Source of the DNA: Krasilnikovozyma curviuscula | Taxonomy: Eukaryota; Basidiomycota; Tremellomycetes; Cystofilobasidiales; Mrakiaceae | Length of the DNA stretch: 64,000 nucleotides | Direction: 5' to 3' | Assembly: GCA_014825775.1 (NCBI GenBank) | Contig: MVAQ01000095.1 | Coordinates: forward strand, 1 to 64,000 | Shown here: positions 36,437 through 47,615 of the stretch, piece by piece | Layout of the letters: every line of letters starts with the position of its first letter | Position numbering within the stretch: position 1 is the stretch's first letter | Notes under the pieces: model-generated | What the model was told of the DNA's origin: nothing | The model's input: only the letters and a program-made list of their open reading frames with translations | The model's database searches: none | Made by a program: the position numbers and the translations under genes

Positions 36437-37988
36437 ATGGCCTTGTCGACCTCTTCAGTCACAGGCTTATCCTCTACTGCCCTCCTATCTCTCATCTCAT
36501 CAGGTCAAATCACAGTCTTACAGGTCGCTCAGCAGACACTGGCCAAAATTAAGCAAAGAGACCCAACAATCAAGGGTTGGGCCTATATCAACGATGAACT
36601 AGTGCTGGCTTCAGCTAAAGCACTGGATGAGCTTCCCAAGGATCAGAGGGGACCTCTGTTTGGACTTCCAGTAGGAATTAAGGACATCATGTACACAAAA
36701 GGTGCTTTAAAGTGGAATCGGACCTCTCCTCCCAGCAATTGACCTCGTGTCTCTCTCTCTTTGTACAGACATGCCAACAGAGCACAACTCTCCACTGTAT
36801 AAAGAAAGCTTTCCTGCGGTAGATTCAGCACCTGTTATGATACTTAGAGCAGCAGGGGCCCTTATTATTGGCAAAACGGTCAGTGATGACGTCTCATACT
36901 TGTTGATTCTCTTCAGGAGGCAATCTAAAACCATTTTTCCGCGTAGACAACAACAGAATTCGCTAGTATGACGTCTGGTATCTTCACAGTCAACGCTGTG
37001 AACACAGATTACTCTCCCGGGGGCAGCTCAAGTGGTTCTGCTGCTGTCGTCGCTGATTATCAGGTTCCTTTGTCGCTTGGTACTCAGACGATAGGTATGG
37101 AAACATCAAATCAACCAGTTTTTCTATCTCTTAGATCATTCTAACTGCTGCACTCTGACTGCTCCTTGTCCAGGCAGTGTCATCAGACCGGCCGCGTTCA
37201 ATGGCATCTACGGCTTAAAACCAACTTGGGGACAAATCTCCCGCGAAGGCGTCAAACTTTCCTCTCTTACACTAGACACAGTTGGATTCTTTGCGCGATC
37301 CATTGACGATTTGAAGCTCGTGGCCGAGGTCTTTGATCTCGAGGACGTCCGACCGCCCCCGCCTTTGACAGGCAAGATCAGGATCGGTGTCTGCAAAAGC
37401 GTTCAGTGGGATCAATATGCGACTGAAGACACCAAATCAGCACTCAACTACGCCTCTAAAACACTCTCTTCCAAACCGAATTTCGAGGTCATACCCTTTG
37501 AACTGCCCGCCGCCTTTGACAAAGCCTACGACCATTTGCACACCGTTTTGAGGACGGAATCTCGCTCCAACTTCTTCCCCGACTACGTGCGCGACGCAGC
37601 GAATGTAAACTCGACCTTCGAAGGATTTATTAAAAACACAACCCAGATAAGTCGAAAGCAGTACCTCTCTGCACTCGACTCACTGGCCTCGCTCCGCCCA
37701 GAACTTGACGCGCTCTTGCTCGACCACAATATGGACGCACTTCTCACACCCTCGACGGCAGGAATACCACCTTTGTCGAAGGATGACTATACTGGTGATC
37801 CGAGGTTCTGTGGGATGTGGACAGCGCTTCATGTTCCCGTCGTGAATCTGCCCATCTATCGGACACCTCAGGAGGGTTTGCCGTTAGGGCTTACGCTGGT
37901 GAAGGGACGCTTTGGAGATCTAGAGCTGCTGGATGTTGTGAAAGAGGTCATGGAGTGTTTTGAGGATGTCAAGGTTGGGAATTGTTGA
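36437..37988 (+). CDS. Amidase signature-family hydrolase
   Basis: Four exons (36437..36701, 36769..36878, 36947..37094, 37174..37988) encode 445 residues. The amidase-signature Ser-cisSer-Lys triad is visible: Lys82 in LPVGIKDIMYTKD, cis-Ser in YSPGGSSSGSAAVVA (about 153-154), and nucleophile Ser176 in QTIGSVIRPAAFNGIYGLKPT. It should hydrolyse a carbon-nitrogen amide bond; the substrate (acetamide, fatty amide, or a glutamyl-tRNA type) cannot be read from sequence. The short C-terminal half and lack of a transmembrane N terminus argue against FAAH, and the gene is not an obvious GatA because there is no mitochondrial presequence in the chosen form. The in-frame ATG at 36296 would add a hydrophobic leader. 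Confidence 0.9.
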
Positions 37989-38201
37989 GCCTACCGCGCT
38001 ATGTACCGCGCTATGATGTACAACAGAATCTTGGTTGTAATGTCAATTTAACAAAGAATCATGGATGCGCTAGGGGTGGAGCCTGGATCTGTACATAAAC
38101 CTCTCATAAATTCGGTCTAATGAGACAGAAATTGAAACATCGTTGAGTACAAGAGAAAAATGTTACATTGATATCTGCTTTAGAGCAAGTCCGCCGCCGA
38201 A

Positions 38202-39442
38202 TCATACATGTTCTCCATTCAAAGTAACACTGTCGCGATCCTCTACAGTACTTCCTATTCTACCGGAGATGGGAGTGGTGGGACGGGAGACCTGCCGCTG
38301 AGCCATCTCCTGCGGCGCTGCTGTCTCGGTCAGAGGTTCAAGGACGCGCGAAGATCGCGCTCTGGTGGAGGGCGTTGCTGTAGAAGCAGGACGCGTGGGG
38401 AAAGATACACTACGTGATTGGAGAAGAAGGATAGATCCCTTTGTTTTGGTTAAAAATGTATAGAAATGTAAGTCTTAGCTCATCTCGAGCAAAATGTCTT
38501 GCATCCCCCCAACCAAAAGACTCACTCTGACATCTCCATAACTTGGTAGTCCACCATCAACGTTTCTCCTTACTTCTCCATCTTCAACGTCACCCGTTCC
38601 TAATCCTTCTGTGCGACGACCGCCAAGCTGAGAGTAGCGGGGTAAGAGGCCGCTTATTTGAGATGGAGGAAGAGACTGAGAGTCTATTGACGAGATCATG
38701 TTTGATGAGGCGTTGAGGTAAATTGAGAAGATGATTCGGACCTGAATACACTGTTTCATTCAGAGAAAAGGTTCAGACAGCAAGACCATCGAAGGAAGTT
38801 GTGTCAAGGTGCTTACGAGGTTGAGAAAGATCAGTGTGATGAAGATGAGCTGTATGAAGACGGGAGATATAAACTGCTCATCTTGAAGCTTAACTTTGCC
38901 TGCCGTTGTGACATGGTTGAGAGTGAAGGCGTATGCGAGACTGAGAGCAACGAGCGCACTGTAGGGGAAACAAGCTCCAGTCAAGCTCAGAGGTCTCGAG
39001 AAACAGAAACGAAAAGAGGATGCGAAACGAACACAAAGAATGTCAACAGAATGACCAAGTCTCCAAGCTTTGCTTTGACCGCTCTTCCCTTGCCAGTGTT
39101 GGTCAGCGGCCAAAGCGTGATGAGCTTATTACCCCAGCTTTCACTCTCACTCGAACCGAAAGCAGGCGATGGTGGATTCACAACGATCAAAGGACTGAGT
39201 GGATAAGGCAGGCTGTCTCTCTGCAGCTCGAGTAGGACGGTTGATCTTCTGAGGGACGTGTTTCGAGGTGGGATCGAAGGAGCAGCAGCTGCTGGAGGAG
39301 GAGCCTGTGCAGCTGGACTGGATGAGATCCTATTAGGAGCCGGAAGAGCTGGCAATGGGGCTGGAACGGATGGGTGTGTTGGTGCATAAGTTGCTTTAGG
39401 ATTGGCAGCTCGTCGAGACGAGGATGGGGTCGGGAGCGGCAT
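38202..39442 (-). CDS. Two-TM membrane protein with Pro/Ala-rich N terminus, unknown family
   Basis: Four exons (39033..39442, 38817..38958, 38526..38741, 38202..38438) join to 334 residues. The first 65 residues are Pro/Ala/Ser-rich (PAPLPALPAPNR, AAQAPPPAAAAPS), then hydrophilic to about residue 125. Two hydrophobic hairpin-like segments follow: DLVILLTFFVALVALSLAYAF and SPVFIQLIFITLIFLNLVRII. The C-terminal 130 residues are hydrophilic and charged, with many Arg and Ser. The last exon was placed using acceptor ACAAAG at 38439; the unspliced frame would instead stop at 38475. No family is recognised. It converges on the amidase gene with about 210 bp between stops. Confidence 0.68.
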
Positions 39443-40483
39443 TTTTATTCAATTTGCAGGCGGGGCTCGTCGTCAGAGTTTAGATCAGATGGGAACAGAC
39501 TGCTGGCCGTTGTTTCCTCTCATCCAGTGAGAAGCAGCAGCAAGGTGATGGGGAGACAGACAGGTCGATGGTGTCGATAGTCCTAGATGGGATTGAGTTT
39601 GACTGGCTGAAACGGTTGCTTGATTCTGCTGCTGAGTTTAGTTACGCCTGACGAGTTCTCGTTCGTGCTCCGTCCAAGCCTGCCCCCGCTATACCAACAT
39701 AGGTGTTATGTTGAACGGCGACAGCATCGTACCTCTCCAACGACCCTCTTCCCTCATTACCTGCAAACCTCCGGGCTCTGCAGCGAACGAGACGGCGCTG
39801 GCATCCTCCAGGGGCAGCAAGGGGCGAGGTGGCGGCGCGTCGCGATGAAACAGACACGACGACACCTGGGAGGGAAAACAAGTCACGTAAGCTGGCAGGC
39901 GACGTGCACACTGAGAAAGAGCCTGCTGTTTGTGTTGGAGCGACAAGGTTCGCCATGCACTTGTTTTTCTACCGGCAGGCGTTTGTTTGTCACCGCCTGA
40001 CCGATCGCCGCGTGCGCGAGAAACAACAACCCATGCGAGGAAGTCGGGCGCTGGTGCAAACTCTCCCCCAGAAGAAAAATTAAAAGACAGAAATAAAGTC
40101 TCCTTCCTCGCCGTGCATCGAGTTCCACCGAGGAGACCACGGGTGCCTTGACGACGACGACGACGACGCACGTCCACCTGCTGCCTCCCGATGGCTGGTG
40201 ATGATGACTGGTGATGTGGCCCTTGCAAGCTCTCCTCCCTCCATGCCCTCCGTGGCTCTCGCACTCTGCACGTCGCCCCGTCGGTGCTGGCAGCTGGCAG
40301 TGGGCGCCCTCCACCCGGATTTCTCGGTGACGGCGGAGGCTCGTTGTTCGCGTCATATTCCAGGCCTGCCACGCCTCGCGGACGCCGTCTGCTCCATAGA
40401 TGAAAAACAACAAGTGCGATCGGTGACGCAGAACTTTATTTGCATTTCTGCGGAGGCCTGTTTTTGTTTGATGAAGCCTCAGG
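39443..40483. promoter_or_regulatory. Long GC-rich upstream region of the Rds1-like gene
   Basis: About 1 kb of relatively GC-rich sequence upstream of a gene whose product looks abundant and secreted. It includes an (ACG)n tract at about 40151-40168. Long open frames on both strands (for example 39689-40372 minus) are treated as chance openings caused by base composition, since they have no motif and overlap one another. Confidence 0.45.
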
Positions 40484-40490
40484 TATAAAA
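40484..40490 (+). promoter_or_regulatory. TATA box of the Rds1-like gene
   Basis: TATAAAA is located 92 bp upstream of the ATG at 40582, a normal TATA-to-start spacing for a strongly transcribed fungal gene. It is the clearest core-promoter element in the window. Confidence 0.6.
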
Positions 40491-40581
40491 AGCGGTCAGG
40501 CTCACGATGTATTGCAGGCCTCTTCAGCCCATCACCCCACTTTCTCACTCCAACACCTCTCCAGCCATATCGCTATCCAAC

Positions 40582-42116
40582 ATGCTCGCCCTTGCTACCT
40601 CTGTCCTCGCCCTTGCTGGCCTTGCGTCTGCAGCCCCAGCCTTGAAGAAGGTCAGTCTCCCTGTCTCATCTCCACCAAGACAACACAGCGCCCTTTTCCT
40701 TTTTTTCCTGGTTGGATGACTAACATTCTTTCTATTTGTATTTGACCCACCATCTTGTCCCCTAACAGCGTGCTGATATCGACATCACCATCCTCCAGTG
40801 AGTGATGTCTCCTTCCATCTCTCTGGTCCACGTCTCAAATTTTCTGACGTTTCTATCTCTACCCCGCTGCTTAGGTATGCCCTCACCCTTGAGCACTTGG
40901 AGAACAACTTCTACAGCACTGCTCTTGCCAGTAAGTTGCCCGCCCTGTTATCCATCGAGCATCTTCGCACGCGAGAGAAAATATATCTGACCACCCGCTC
41001 CGCCCCACATGGCATTGTTTGCAGAATACGATGCCGCCGCTTTCGCTTCTGCTGGCTTCCCAGACTGGGTGAGAAAGAGAGTCGTCCAGATCGGTGAGGT
41101 GCGCATAACCATTTCTTTATTTTATTTTTCGGCTTTTTTGTTGCGTGTTGTTTTAAGTTGTCTTACCAATTTCCTTTTTCCGTCTCTTCCGAAACTTTCA
41201 GCACGAAGCTCAACACGTCACCCTCCTCGAAGGTGCTCTCGGATCTATTGCTAGTAAGTTTCTGACGCTTTGACTAGAAGCTGAGGGACCAGGTTTCTGA
41301 CAAAAAAAAAAAAAACATTGCGTCCCCGCGTGATCTTCTTCCATCTGTGTTGTCGTCATCAGCCGCCCCATGCAACTACTCCTTCCCATACACCGACGTT
41401 GCATCCTTCCTTGCGCTCTCTTCTGCCATCGAAGGTGTCGGTGTCTCTGCTTACCTCGTGAGTGCTTGTTGAAGAATTCTTGTTGTCTTCATTCGGTTTC
41501 TCACCTTGTTGCTTGCAAATCTCTCTTTCAAGGGCGCTGCCGCTGATATCACCGAGCCAGCCTACGTTACCGTAGCCGGTTCCATCTTGACCACTGAGGC
41601 TCGTCACCAAGCTTGGGTTGCCTCCGCTGCCCTTACCGGCGCTGCTTGGTCCGGACCAGAAGACACCCCATTGTCCTACTCTGAGGTCTACACCATCGCC
41701 GCCAACTTCATTACTGGTTGCCCATCGACCAATCCAGCTCTTCCTGTCAAGGCTTTCCCAGCTGCTACCATTGTTGAGTCCTCATACGGTCCAGGCTCCA
41801 AGGTCACCCTCAAGTTCCCAACTACCGGACAGACTGAGTACCGTGAGTGTTCACTTTGTCATTTCTACCAAAACAAAAAAAAACCAGCCACTAAAGTTGC
41901 GTTTACCATCCTGCAGTCATCATTTACTCCGGTCTTGGATCTTCCTCCAACTTCATCGCTTCTGATGAGACCGTCACCCTCCCATCCACGCTCCAGGGAA
42001 CTTCCTACGCCGTCATCTCCACCGAAGCCACCCCAGCCAACGTCACTGACGCTAACACTGTTGCTGGACCTATCATCTTGTCTTTCAGACTCGACGAAAC
42101 CGCCGTTAACGCTTAA
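40582..42116 (+). CDS. Secreted ferritin-like domain protein (Rds1 / stress-response family)
   Basis: Eight exons (40582..40650, 40769..40797, 40875..40930, 41025..41098, 41202..41253, 41363..41457, 41533..41842, 41917..42116) give 294 residues. A signal peptide ([17 protein letters not shown]) and a possible Kex2-type KKR site (residues 22-24) precede the domain. Four-helix ferritin-fold ligand motifs are seen: [24 protein letters not shown] and [10 protein letters not shown], giving the E-x-H pattern of a diiron-type site. The C-terminal third is beta-rich and Thr/Ser-rich with N-glycosylation-type NVT. Fission yeast Rds1 and similar proteins respond to stress and nutrient change; biochemical role is unproven. 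Codon use looks strongly biased to C-ending codons, suggesting high expression. Confidence 0.87.
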
Positions 42117-42400
42117 AACGCGCCGGTCTGACAGACTCCCTCCACAAAAATCAACGCCTGCTTGAAACGTCCGTATAGTTCTGCTTAGTATACTTGCCTA
42201 ATGCTTTTCTTCTGGTGATAGCAGTTCCGAGTGTGTGAAATTTTGTTTTTGGCTTTATTCTTTTTAACGCTTTGCATCTCTCGAGATGTTCAAATTGCTG
42301 TGATTTATTCTGTTTATACTGTTCATTCGCGTTTCTCGAGAGCAAGAGGTCGCGAGCAGTGAGTAGATAACAATAACTTTGATGGCACTGTTACGTAGGT

Positions 42401-44435
42401 CTAGAGGAAGTCGATTCCCATTCCAAGTCCCAACCCGCGTGCTAACCCTTCACTGCGACTGCTCGTCAGGGGTACGGAGAAGTTAAGCTCGACTCTGATA
42501 GGAGAGAAGTTGTAGATCAACCCGAGACCAACGGAGATAGATGGTTTTGAAGTGAGACTTGACAGGTTTTCCTGCACAGATTTGGCTGGAAAGAGCGAAT
42601 GGCATCGTCAGTGTCAGTTTCACCAAATGCAGGCCGTCGAAACCGATCTCAAGTCGAAGACTCACATTTGTCAACCGCAGTAAGTTTACCAGCATTGACG
42701 AACCCTTGTAACTTCAAGGGCCATTCGGGCCGTAAAGGCAATGGACCAATAACGGAAAGACCAGCAGACCAGGTCAAATCACCACCCAAGGAATCCTCGC
42801 CATCTCGACTACCCATTCCATTATTCTTGAACCCTCTCACACTCGTAGGACCACCCAAAAAGAATCTATCAGGCAGAAGACTGCCTGATGGCCCCAATGG
42901 AAGGAGGAAACCGCTGCGAGTGGTGAACGAAGTCCAGAATCCCTGAGCGATATGTCGAGTAACGTGCGTTTCCGTCGTTAACTTCAAGTGGTTCGCACGG
43001 CCACCGAGACCGCACCCAGCGAGTTCTTGTGTGGATTTGATGAGCGAGCCGACAGGAGACAGGAACGGGGAAAGACGTGTGTCGCGGACGAACGTGTGAG
43101 AGAGGGCTGATTTGAAGGAAGGATTTGCTGCTTCTCGGATTCTGGTAATAAGAAAGGGGAGACGACGGGGTTAGAAAAAGGGACTTGAAGTATCGGCACA
43201 CTCTACTCACGATAGACTAGCGGTGGGAGTGAGGCTGCCTATCGATCGATAAAGATTCTCATACGAGAAAGTATGCCCGCCAAAGAGACTTCGCATCTGG
43301 ATGATTTCCAGAAAGAGCGTCAGATTCGAAAGAATGAAAAGCTAGAATGTGGCTTACCGTCACAGAGAGTCTACCACCATTGATGTTTTCCCGATGACTC
43401 GCAAAAGCGGTGTTGTCTCGATCAGCAGCGAAGAGCATAGCAGAGGCTGAAGTTGTCGGAGATGCAAACAAGGGCGATGAGAAGATAACCTGGGCATACA
43501 AGATGGTTAATTTTGTCAGTTTCGCAAATATAACTAAAATTGATGAGTCGCAACGCGACGCAACCAACCTCGTATGCTGATCGAGTTTTGGTACCAACCG
43601 ACGTAGTAACACTAAGAGATTCAGCTCCTCCAAACACGTTCCTAACTTTACCTGTTAGCGACTAAATGGTACAGAAAGCAGAACTATGAGTCGACGATTC
43701 AGCGCAACAAGAGCTGAAGACAACTCACGGCGCTTCCTTCTCCTTGGCCAACTTCTGTCCCACTCCTTAAGTACCACCTGCTTTTCTCCTTCACACCGAC
43801 AACCAAGTCAACTGCTCCATCCTTTGCCAACACACTCTGAGCTTCCTGCAAGCTGACATCTATCCGGTCAAAGATATCGAACGGCGCTAAAGCGACTTTA
43901 ATTTGTTGTGAGAGCAAAAGTAGCGATTGAAGTGTGTGCTGTTCTTGGCTGTTGATAAGCGGGTCTACGAGCGCTGAAAGGAAGGAAGATCTTGTGTGGG
44001 AAGCGCCCAAGAACCTGAGACTGGAGAAGTAGAGCCGGGTATCTAAATTTGAAGAGACCTAGGTGTGTATGGAGGATAAATCAGAATCGCTAACGACCAG
44101 TGCCTTTTAGAGGACTCTTACAAGCTCATCTATGAATCTATTGGACCGTTCCTGTTGACCTGCCAGTCGAGCTTGAGCCACCTGCTCATGCCATTCTCGT
44201 AGCTCCTCTGGTAACGAAGTGGTTAGAAGAACCATTCAACTAAATTTGAATGTTTACTCACCTGGTGATAGATTTGGAGGTTGATCAGGTAGTGGTTTCG
44301 AAGGATGAAGAGGGGTCGAAATCGGAGTAGACTTTTTTTTGTGAAACGAGAACAAGCCAATTTCAGCAAACAGTCCGACACCGTGGTACCAAGAACAAAT
44401 ATCTATCTTACCTTCCATTCCTCTGGACTTTCCAT
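42401..44435 (-). CDS. SAM50: Sorting and assembly machinery component SAM50 (Omp85 family)
   Basis: Nine exons (44412..44435, 44262..44331, 44122..44207, 43729..44058, 43569..43661, 43358..43489, 43211..43296, 42666..43141, 42401..42585) encode 493 residues. Sam50 is the outer-membrane barrel that inserts other beta-barrel proteins into the mitochondrial outer membrane. A short Pro-rich N terminus precedes a single POTRA-like domain (about residues 60-160: RFLGASHTRSSFL...LQSLLLLSQQI...FDRIDVSLQ) and the KEKSRWYLRSGTEVGQGEGSA strand. The 16-strand barrel follows, with NVFGGAESL, GTKTRSAYEV and the family hallmark PDRFFLGGPTSVRGF, and ends VGLGLIYNFSPIRVELNFSVPL...GIDFL. Length matches yeast Sam50 (484). 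Confidence 0.95.
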
Positions 44436-44521
44436 CTAAAACACAAATCCCAAAGAAAAAAGGAGGTCGACGTTACACAAAGAATTGATTTTCTGGAACG
44501 CAACCACGAGCCTACCCAAAA
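44436..44521. promoter_or_regulatory. 86-bp bidirectional promoter (SAM50 / ALG14)
   Basis: Only 86 bp separate the start codons of two divergent, normally essential genes. The sequence is A-rich without a TATA box, so transcription starts must lie inside it or within the partner's leader. Confidence 0.55.
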
Positions 44522-45535
44522 ATGCTGCCTCTCTGGATTTTGGTTCTTCTGCTCATCCCACCTTTGGTCGTATTTAGGATCCTTCAAATCATTCCAGGGA
44601 CATGGATACATTCTCGAGGGAGCATGCTTCATCCAGAATCGAAAACACGAACGTTTGCTGTTTTCTTGGGATCAGGTCAGTCGACCAAACAATTTCAGTC
44701 CATCCTAGCTTGTAATTCGGGCCATTAAATCAAGAACATATATTTCGACGTCTTCTAGGTGGTCATACATACGAATCCTTGACTCTCCTCTCGAGACTCG
44801 ACTTGAGTCGATACACGCCTAGAACATACATTATTTCTAAAGGAGACAGCATGAGTTTGAAGAAAGCTCACGAGTTTGAAGCTGACTTGACGGGTAGCAG
44901 CTCGTCACTTGTAAGTGACAAAAAGGGACGAATGGTTGTTTGAGACCACCGGACTAATTGACTTCTGCTTATGTTGGGGCATCATCCAGACATCGTCGTA
45001 TCAAATCATCCTCTTACCTCGAGCCAGAACTGTTGGTCAATCATACCTCACGTCTAGTATGTCGTTACCTCTCGTTCACCAAAACGTCGCAAGCACTGTC
45101 TCATCTCTTGGTATCTCGTGTCTCTGTAGTATTCTCAACGCTGTATACTCTGGTACATACAATCTGGTACTTGGCTACTGTCCCAGCAGCATTGAAAAGG
45201 CCATTAGCCGATGTCTTGCTGTTGAATGGACCTGGTACAGCTGTTCCTATCGTCGTCGCGGTGTACATCAGTCGCGTATGTCATCACCACCTCCATCACA
45301 TCTCTACAAAAACTCGAGCCTACACCAAACATAGAACTAACGTAATGGTGCTTTCCTGTAGTTCTTCGGACGTCCATCTCCTAAGATCATCTATCTCGAG
45401 TCCTTCGCACGAACGAACTCGCTCTCGGCAACTGGGAAGATCCTTCGACCCTTCGTAGATCGTTTCCTAGTTCAATGGGAAGCTGCTTTGGGAGATAAAG
45501 GTGGGAAAGGTGAAAGTGTTGGAATAGTCATCTGA
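44522..45535 (+). CDS. ALG14: UDP-GlcNAc transferase subunit ALG14
   Basis: Five exons (44522..44675, 44759..44910, 44990..45056, 45130..45275, 45362..45535) give 230 residues. Alg14 anchors the cytosolic catalytic subunit Alg13 at the ER and together they add the second GlcNAc to dolichol-PP-GlcNAc. The N-terminal hydrophobic anchor (PLWILVLLLIPPLVVFRIL) is followed by FLGSGGHTYESLTLL (GSGGHT, residues 50-55), DSMSLKKAHEFE, a second hydrophobic stretch, VLLLNGPGTAVPIVVAVYIS and IIYLESFARTNSLSATGKIL...VDRFLVQW. These are the signature blocks of Alg14 and the length is typical. Confidence 0.95.
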
Positions 45536-45700
45536 GTTGTTGACTTTGAGATTCATGAGACAAACGAGGTTGATGATAAGCTTGGATTTTACACAGACCG
45601 TAGATGTTGTATATGTTAGACATGTGACTCATAGTGGACAGGAAGTTCATAGCGAACAATCCAATTCATCATTACAATACAGAACCTGAGGCTATCCCAC

Positions 45701-47493
45701 TCAAGCCTCCTCCTCCTTTCTAGCGGCACCTCCCATCCCAATCTCACCAAGACGATAACCACCAATCTTATCCCAATCAATTTTTTGTCTTGTGACAGGT
45801 AACGCCCTCCTCAACCCTTTGAAGACCTCTTTACCGAGAGTCTCGAGCTTGTCGTTGACGCCCCTCTGGGCATCGCCTTCGACCTTCTCAATCTCCTTGA
45901 CGATTTCCTTCGGGGTCGTAGATGTTAGCTTGATGTTAGGGAGGGAGGTCGTAAGGAGTTGGACGTTTCCTTGTTCGTAGTAGTGCGTCTGGGTCGTGAT
46001 TTTGCCAACGAGCGAGGACGTAGAGAGGGTGAGGATGTACGAGGATCGTACTTTTCCCGTCCTTTTGTTGCCGAAGAACAGCAAGAGGACAAAAATGACA
46101 ACGCGGTCAGATTTGAAGTGATAGAACGTCGAAATGGAGAAACGTACCAGAAATTGGTAGGTGAGTTTTTCGAGCCGACGAGGACTATGGTGAATGTGTC
46201 TTCATCTTTAAAACCAACAGCGGGGATTGAAGTAGTGACGTCTTCATACTCGTCAACTTCTTCATCCTCTTCAAAGGCGGCTACGGCTGATGATGAGGTA
46301 GGATCGACGATTCCAGCTTCAGGATCGGTCGATGGATCCTTCATCTCTTCATCCTGGATTTCCTTCTTCTCTTCAGTAGCAGCAGCATCTGTTGTTGCTG
46401 CTGCTGTTGAGGTTAGTCCTGCTGGTGTGGGTGACGAGCCGATTGGGTCGACGATGCCAGCTTCGGGGTCTGTCTCAGGTTCTTTCATCTCTTCATCCTT
46501 GATCTCCTTCTTTTCCTCATCACCAGCTGGCGTTACATCTACAGGGATCTCCTTGTCCGTAGCCCCTTCCTCATTGGCATCCCCCACGGTGCCGACTAAT
46601 TCAGCTTTCTCGTCCACCTCTTCAGGTTCATCCAAGACGTCTTCCACAACCTTAGCCTTCTCCTTCACCTCTTCAGCAGTTTCGACCAGGGCCGTATCAG
46701 TGACGTCCTTAATGCCTTCAAATTCGAGGGTGTGCGTTGCTGGTGGTTGTTTCTCTAACTCATCTTCCTTCTTCTCATCCACGGCAACTGGAGCTGGTTT
46801 GGGCTTCTTTGGCTTTAAGACCTGTTTTGTATCTTCCTTAGTGGTCTCGCTCAGCGTTGGGAAGACAGCTCCTCCTCCCGAGGTGTAATGGTTGCCCACA
46901 TATTTACTGACTTCTTTCTGAAGGTCTTTGAGGAAGGAGACAGTTGAATCAGCGGGTGCTGGATAAAGCGATAATGGTGCGATGTTATCTGAAGTCTGTA
47001 GTTGTTGGTGGAAGCAAGAAGAAGAGGTAAATACGTTCAGTAGATATTTGTGAGATAGGGAGAGGTAAGCGAGAACGGACGGAGGTGAGGTGGTTGTAGC
47101 TGTATGTGACAGAGGTGATTGGATCGTAGTACGACGTTTCTTCTTTATCTGACGAGGTTGAGGGAATGATGGCTTCCTTGGCGAGGACAGTCTGTTGACG
47201 CAAAAGTAGGGGGGAGAAGGAGCGGTCAATGTCATCGTCACTTCGCAACCAATTGGGTAAACACGCTACCTGCTTACCGTACTCGATTGACCAGCAAGCT
47301 TGAACGAATGGAACGTGTCGATGTTGTACTGTTTGATGGCTGGGATGAGTTGAGCTGGGTTGAACTGGGGGTCGACAGCTAGAGTCGATTTGATGTCGTT
47401 AAGGACGTCGTTCAGCTCGCCTGGTGGAGACTGCAGGATGAACGACTTGACGATGGCCAGCTTCTCATTCAAAGGGAGCTCCTCTTCAGCCAT
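45701..47493 (-). CDS. CAP1: F-actin capping protein alpha subunit with large acidic insertion
   Basis: Four exons (47278..47493, 47081..47191, 46148..46995, 45701..46061) encode 511 residues, versus about 270-290 in the usual family. The N-terminal part (EKLAIVKSFILQSPPGELNDV, AIKQYNIDTF) and the C-terminal part (NFWTGKVRSSYILTL, THYYEQGNVQL, FKGLRRALPVTRQKIDWDKI) match CapZ alpha, which caps actin barbed ends with the beta subunit. Between them, residues about 157-365 are Glu/Lys/Asp-rich and low complexity, and contain two copies of a 25-residue block (269-293 and 317-341). The insert lies within one long exon, so it is translated rather than an unrecognised intron. The donor at 47080 (GTCCGT) is weak. 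It shares a 122-bp divergent promoter with the next gene. Confidence 0.9.
46300..46518 (-). repeat. Diverged tandem duplication inside the capping-protein insertion
   Basis: Two 75-bp copies (46444..46518 and 46300..46374) encode 25-residue blocks that differ at about four positions; both share EEKKEI, DEEMK and TDPEAGIVDP. The period is 144 bp (48 residues), and the spacer is Ala/Thr-rich. Confidence 0.8.
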
Positions 47494-47615
47494 CGTTGCT
47501 ATCTCACAATTTTGAGTGAGATATGGTGGTGGGCTGATATTGGCGAAGTGAAGCCGGAGATTCGAAACTGACGACAATTGGCCAACAAGTCATAAATTTC
47601 TTCCATTTCTTCTCA

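Noticed and set aside
40151..40168. (ACG)n tract as a possible CRISPR or satellite element
   Set aside because: It is a single short trinucleotide run without spacers or repetition elsewhere.
39689..40372. Long ORFs on both strands in the upstream region of the Rds1-like gene
   Set aside because: They overlap in several frames, lack motifs and codon bias, and lie in GC-rich DNA where long chance frames are expected.
45959..46888. 309-codon plus-strand ORF, Ser-rich
   Set aside because: It is the antisense shadow of the acidic insert of the capping protein; Glu/Asp codons read as Ser/Phe on the other strand.
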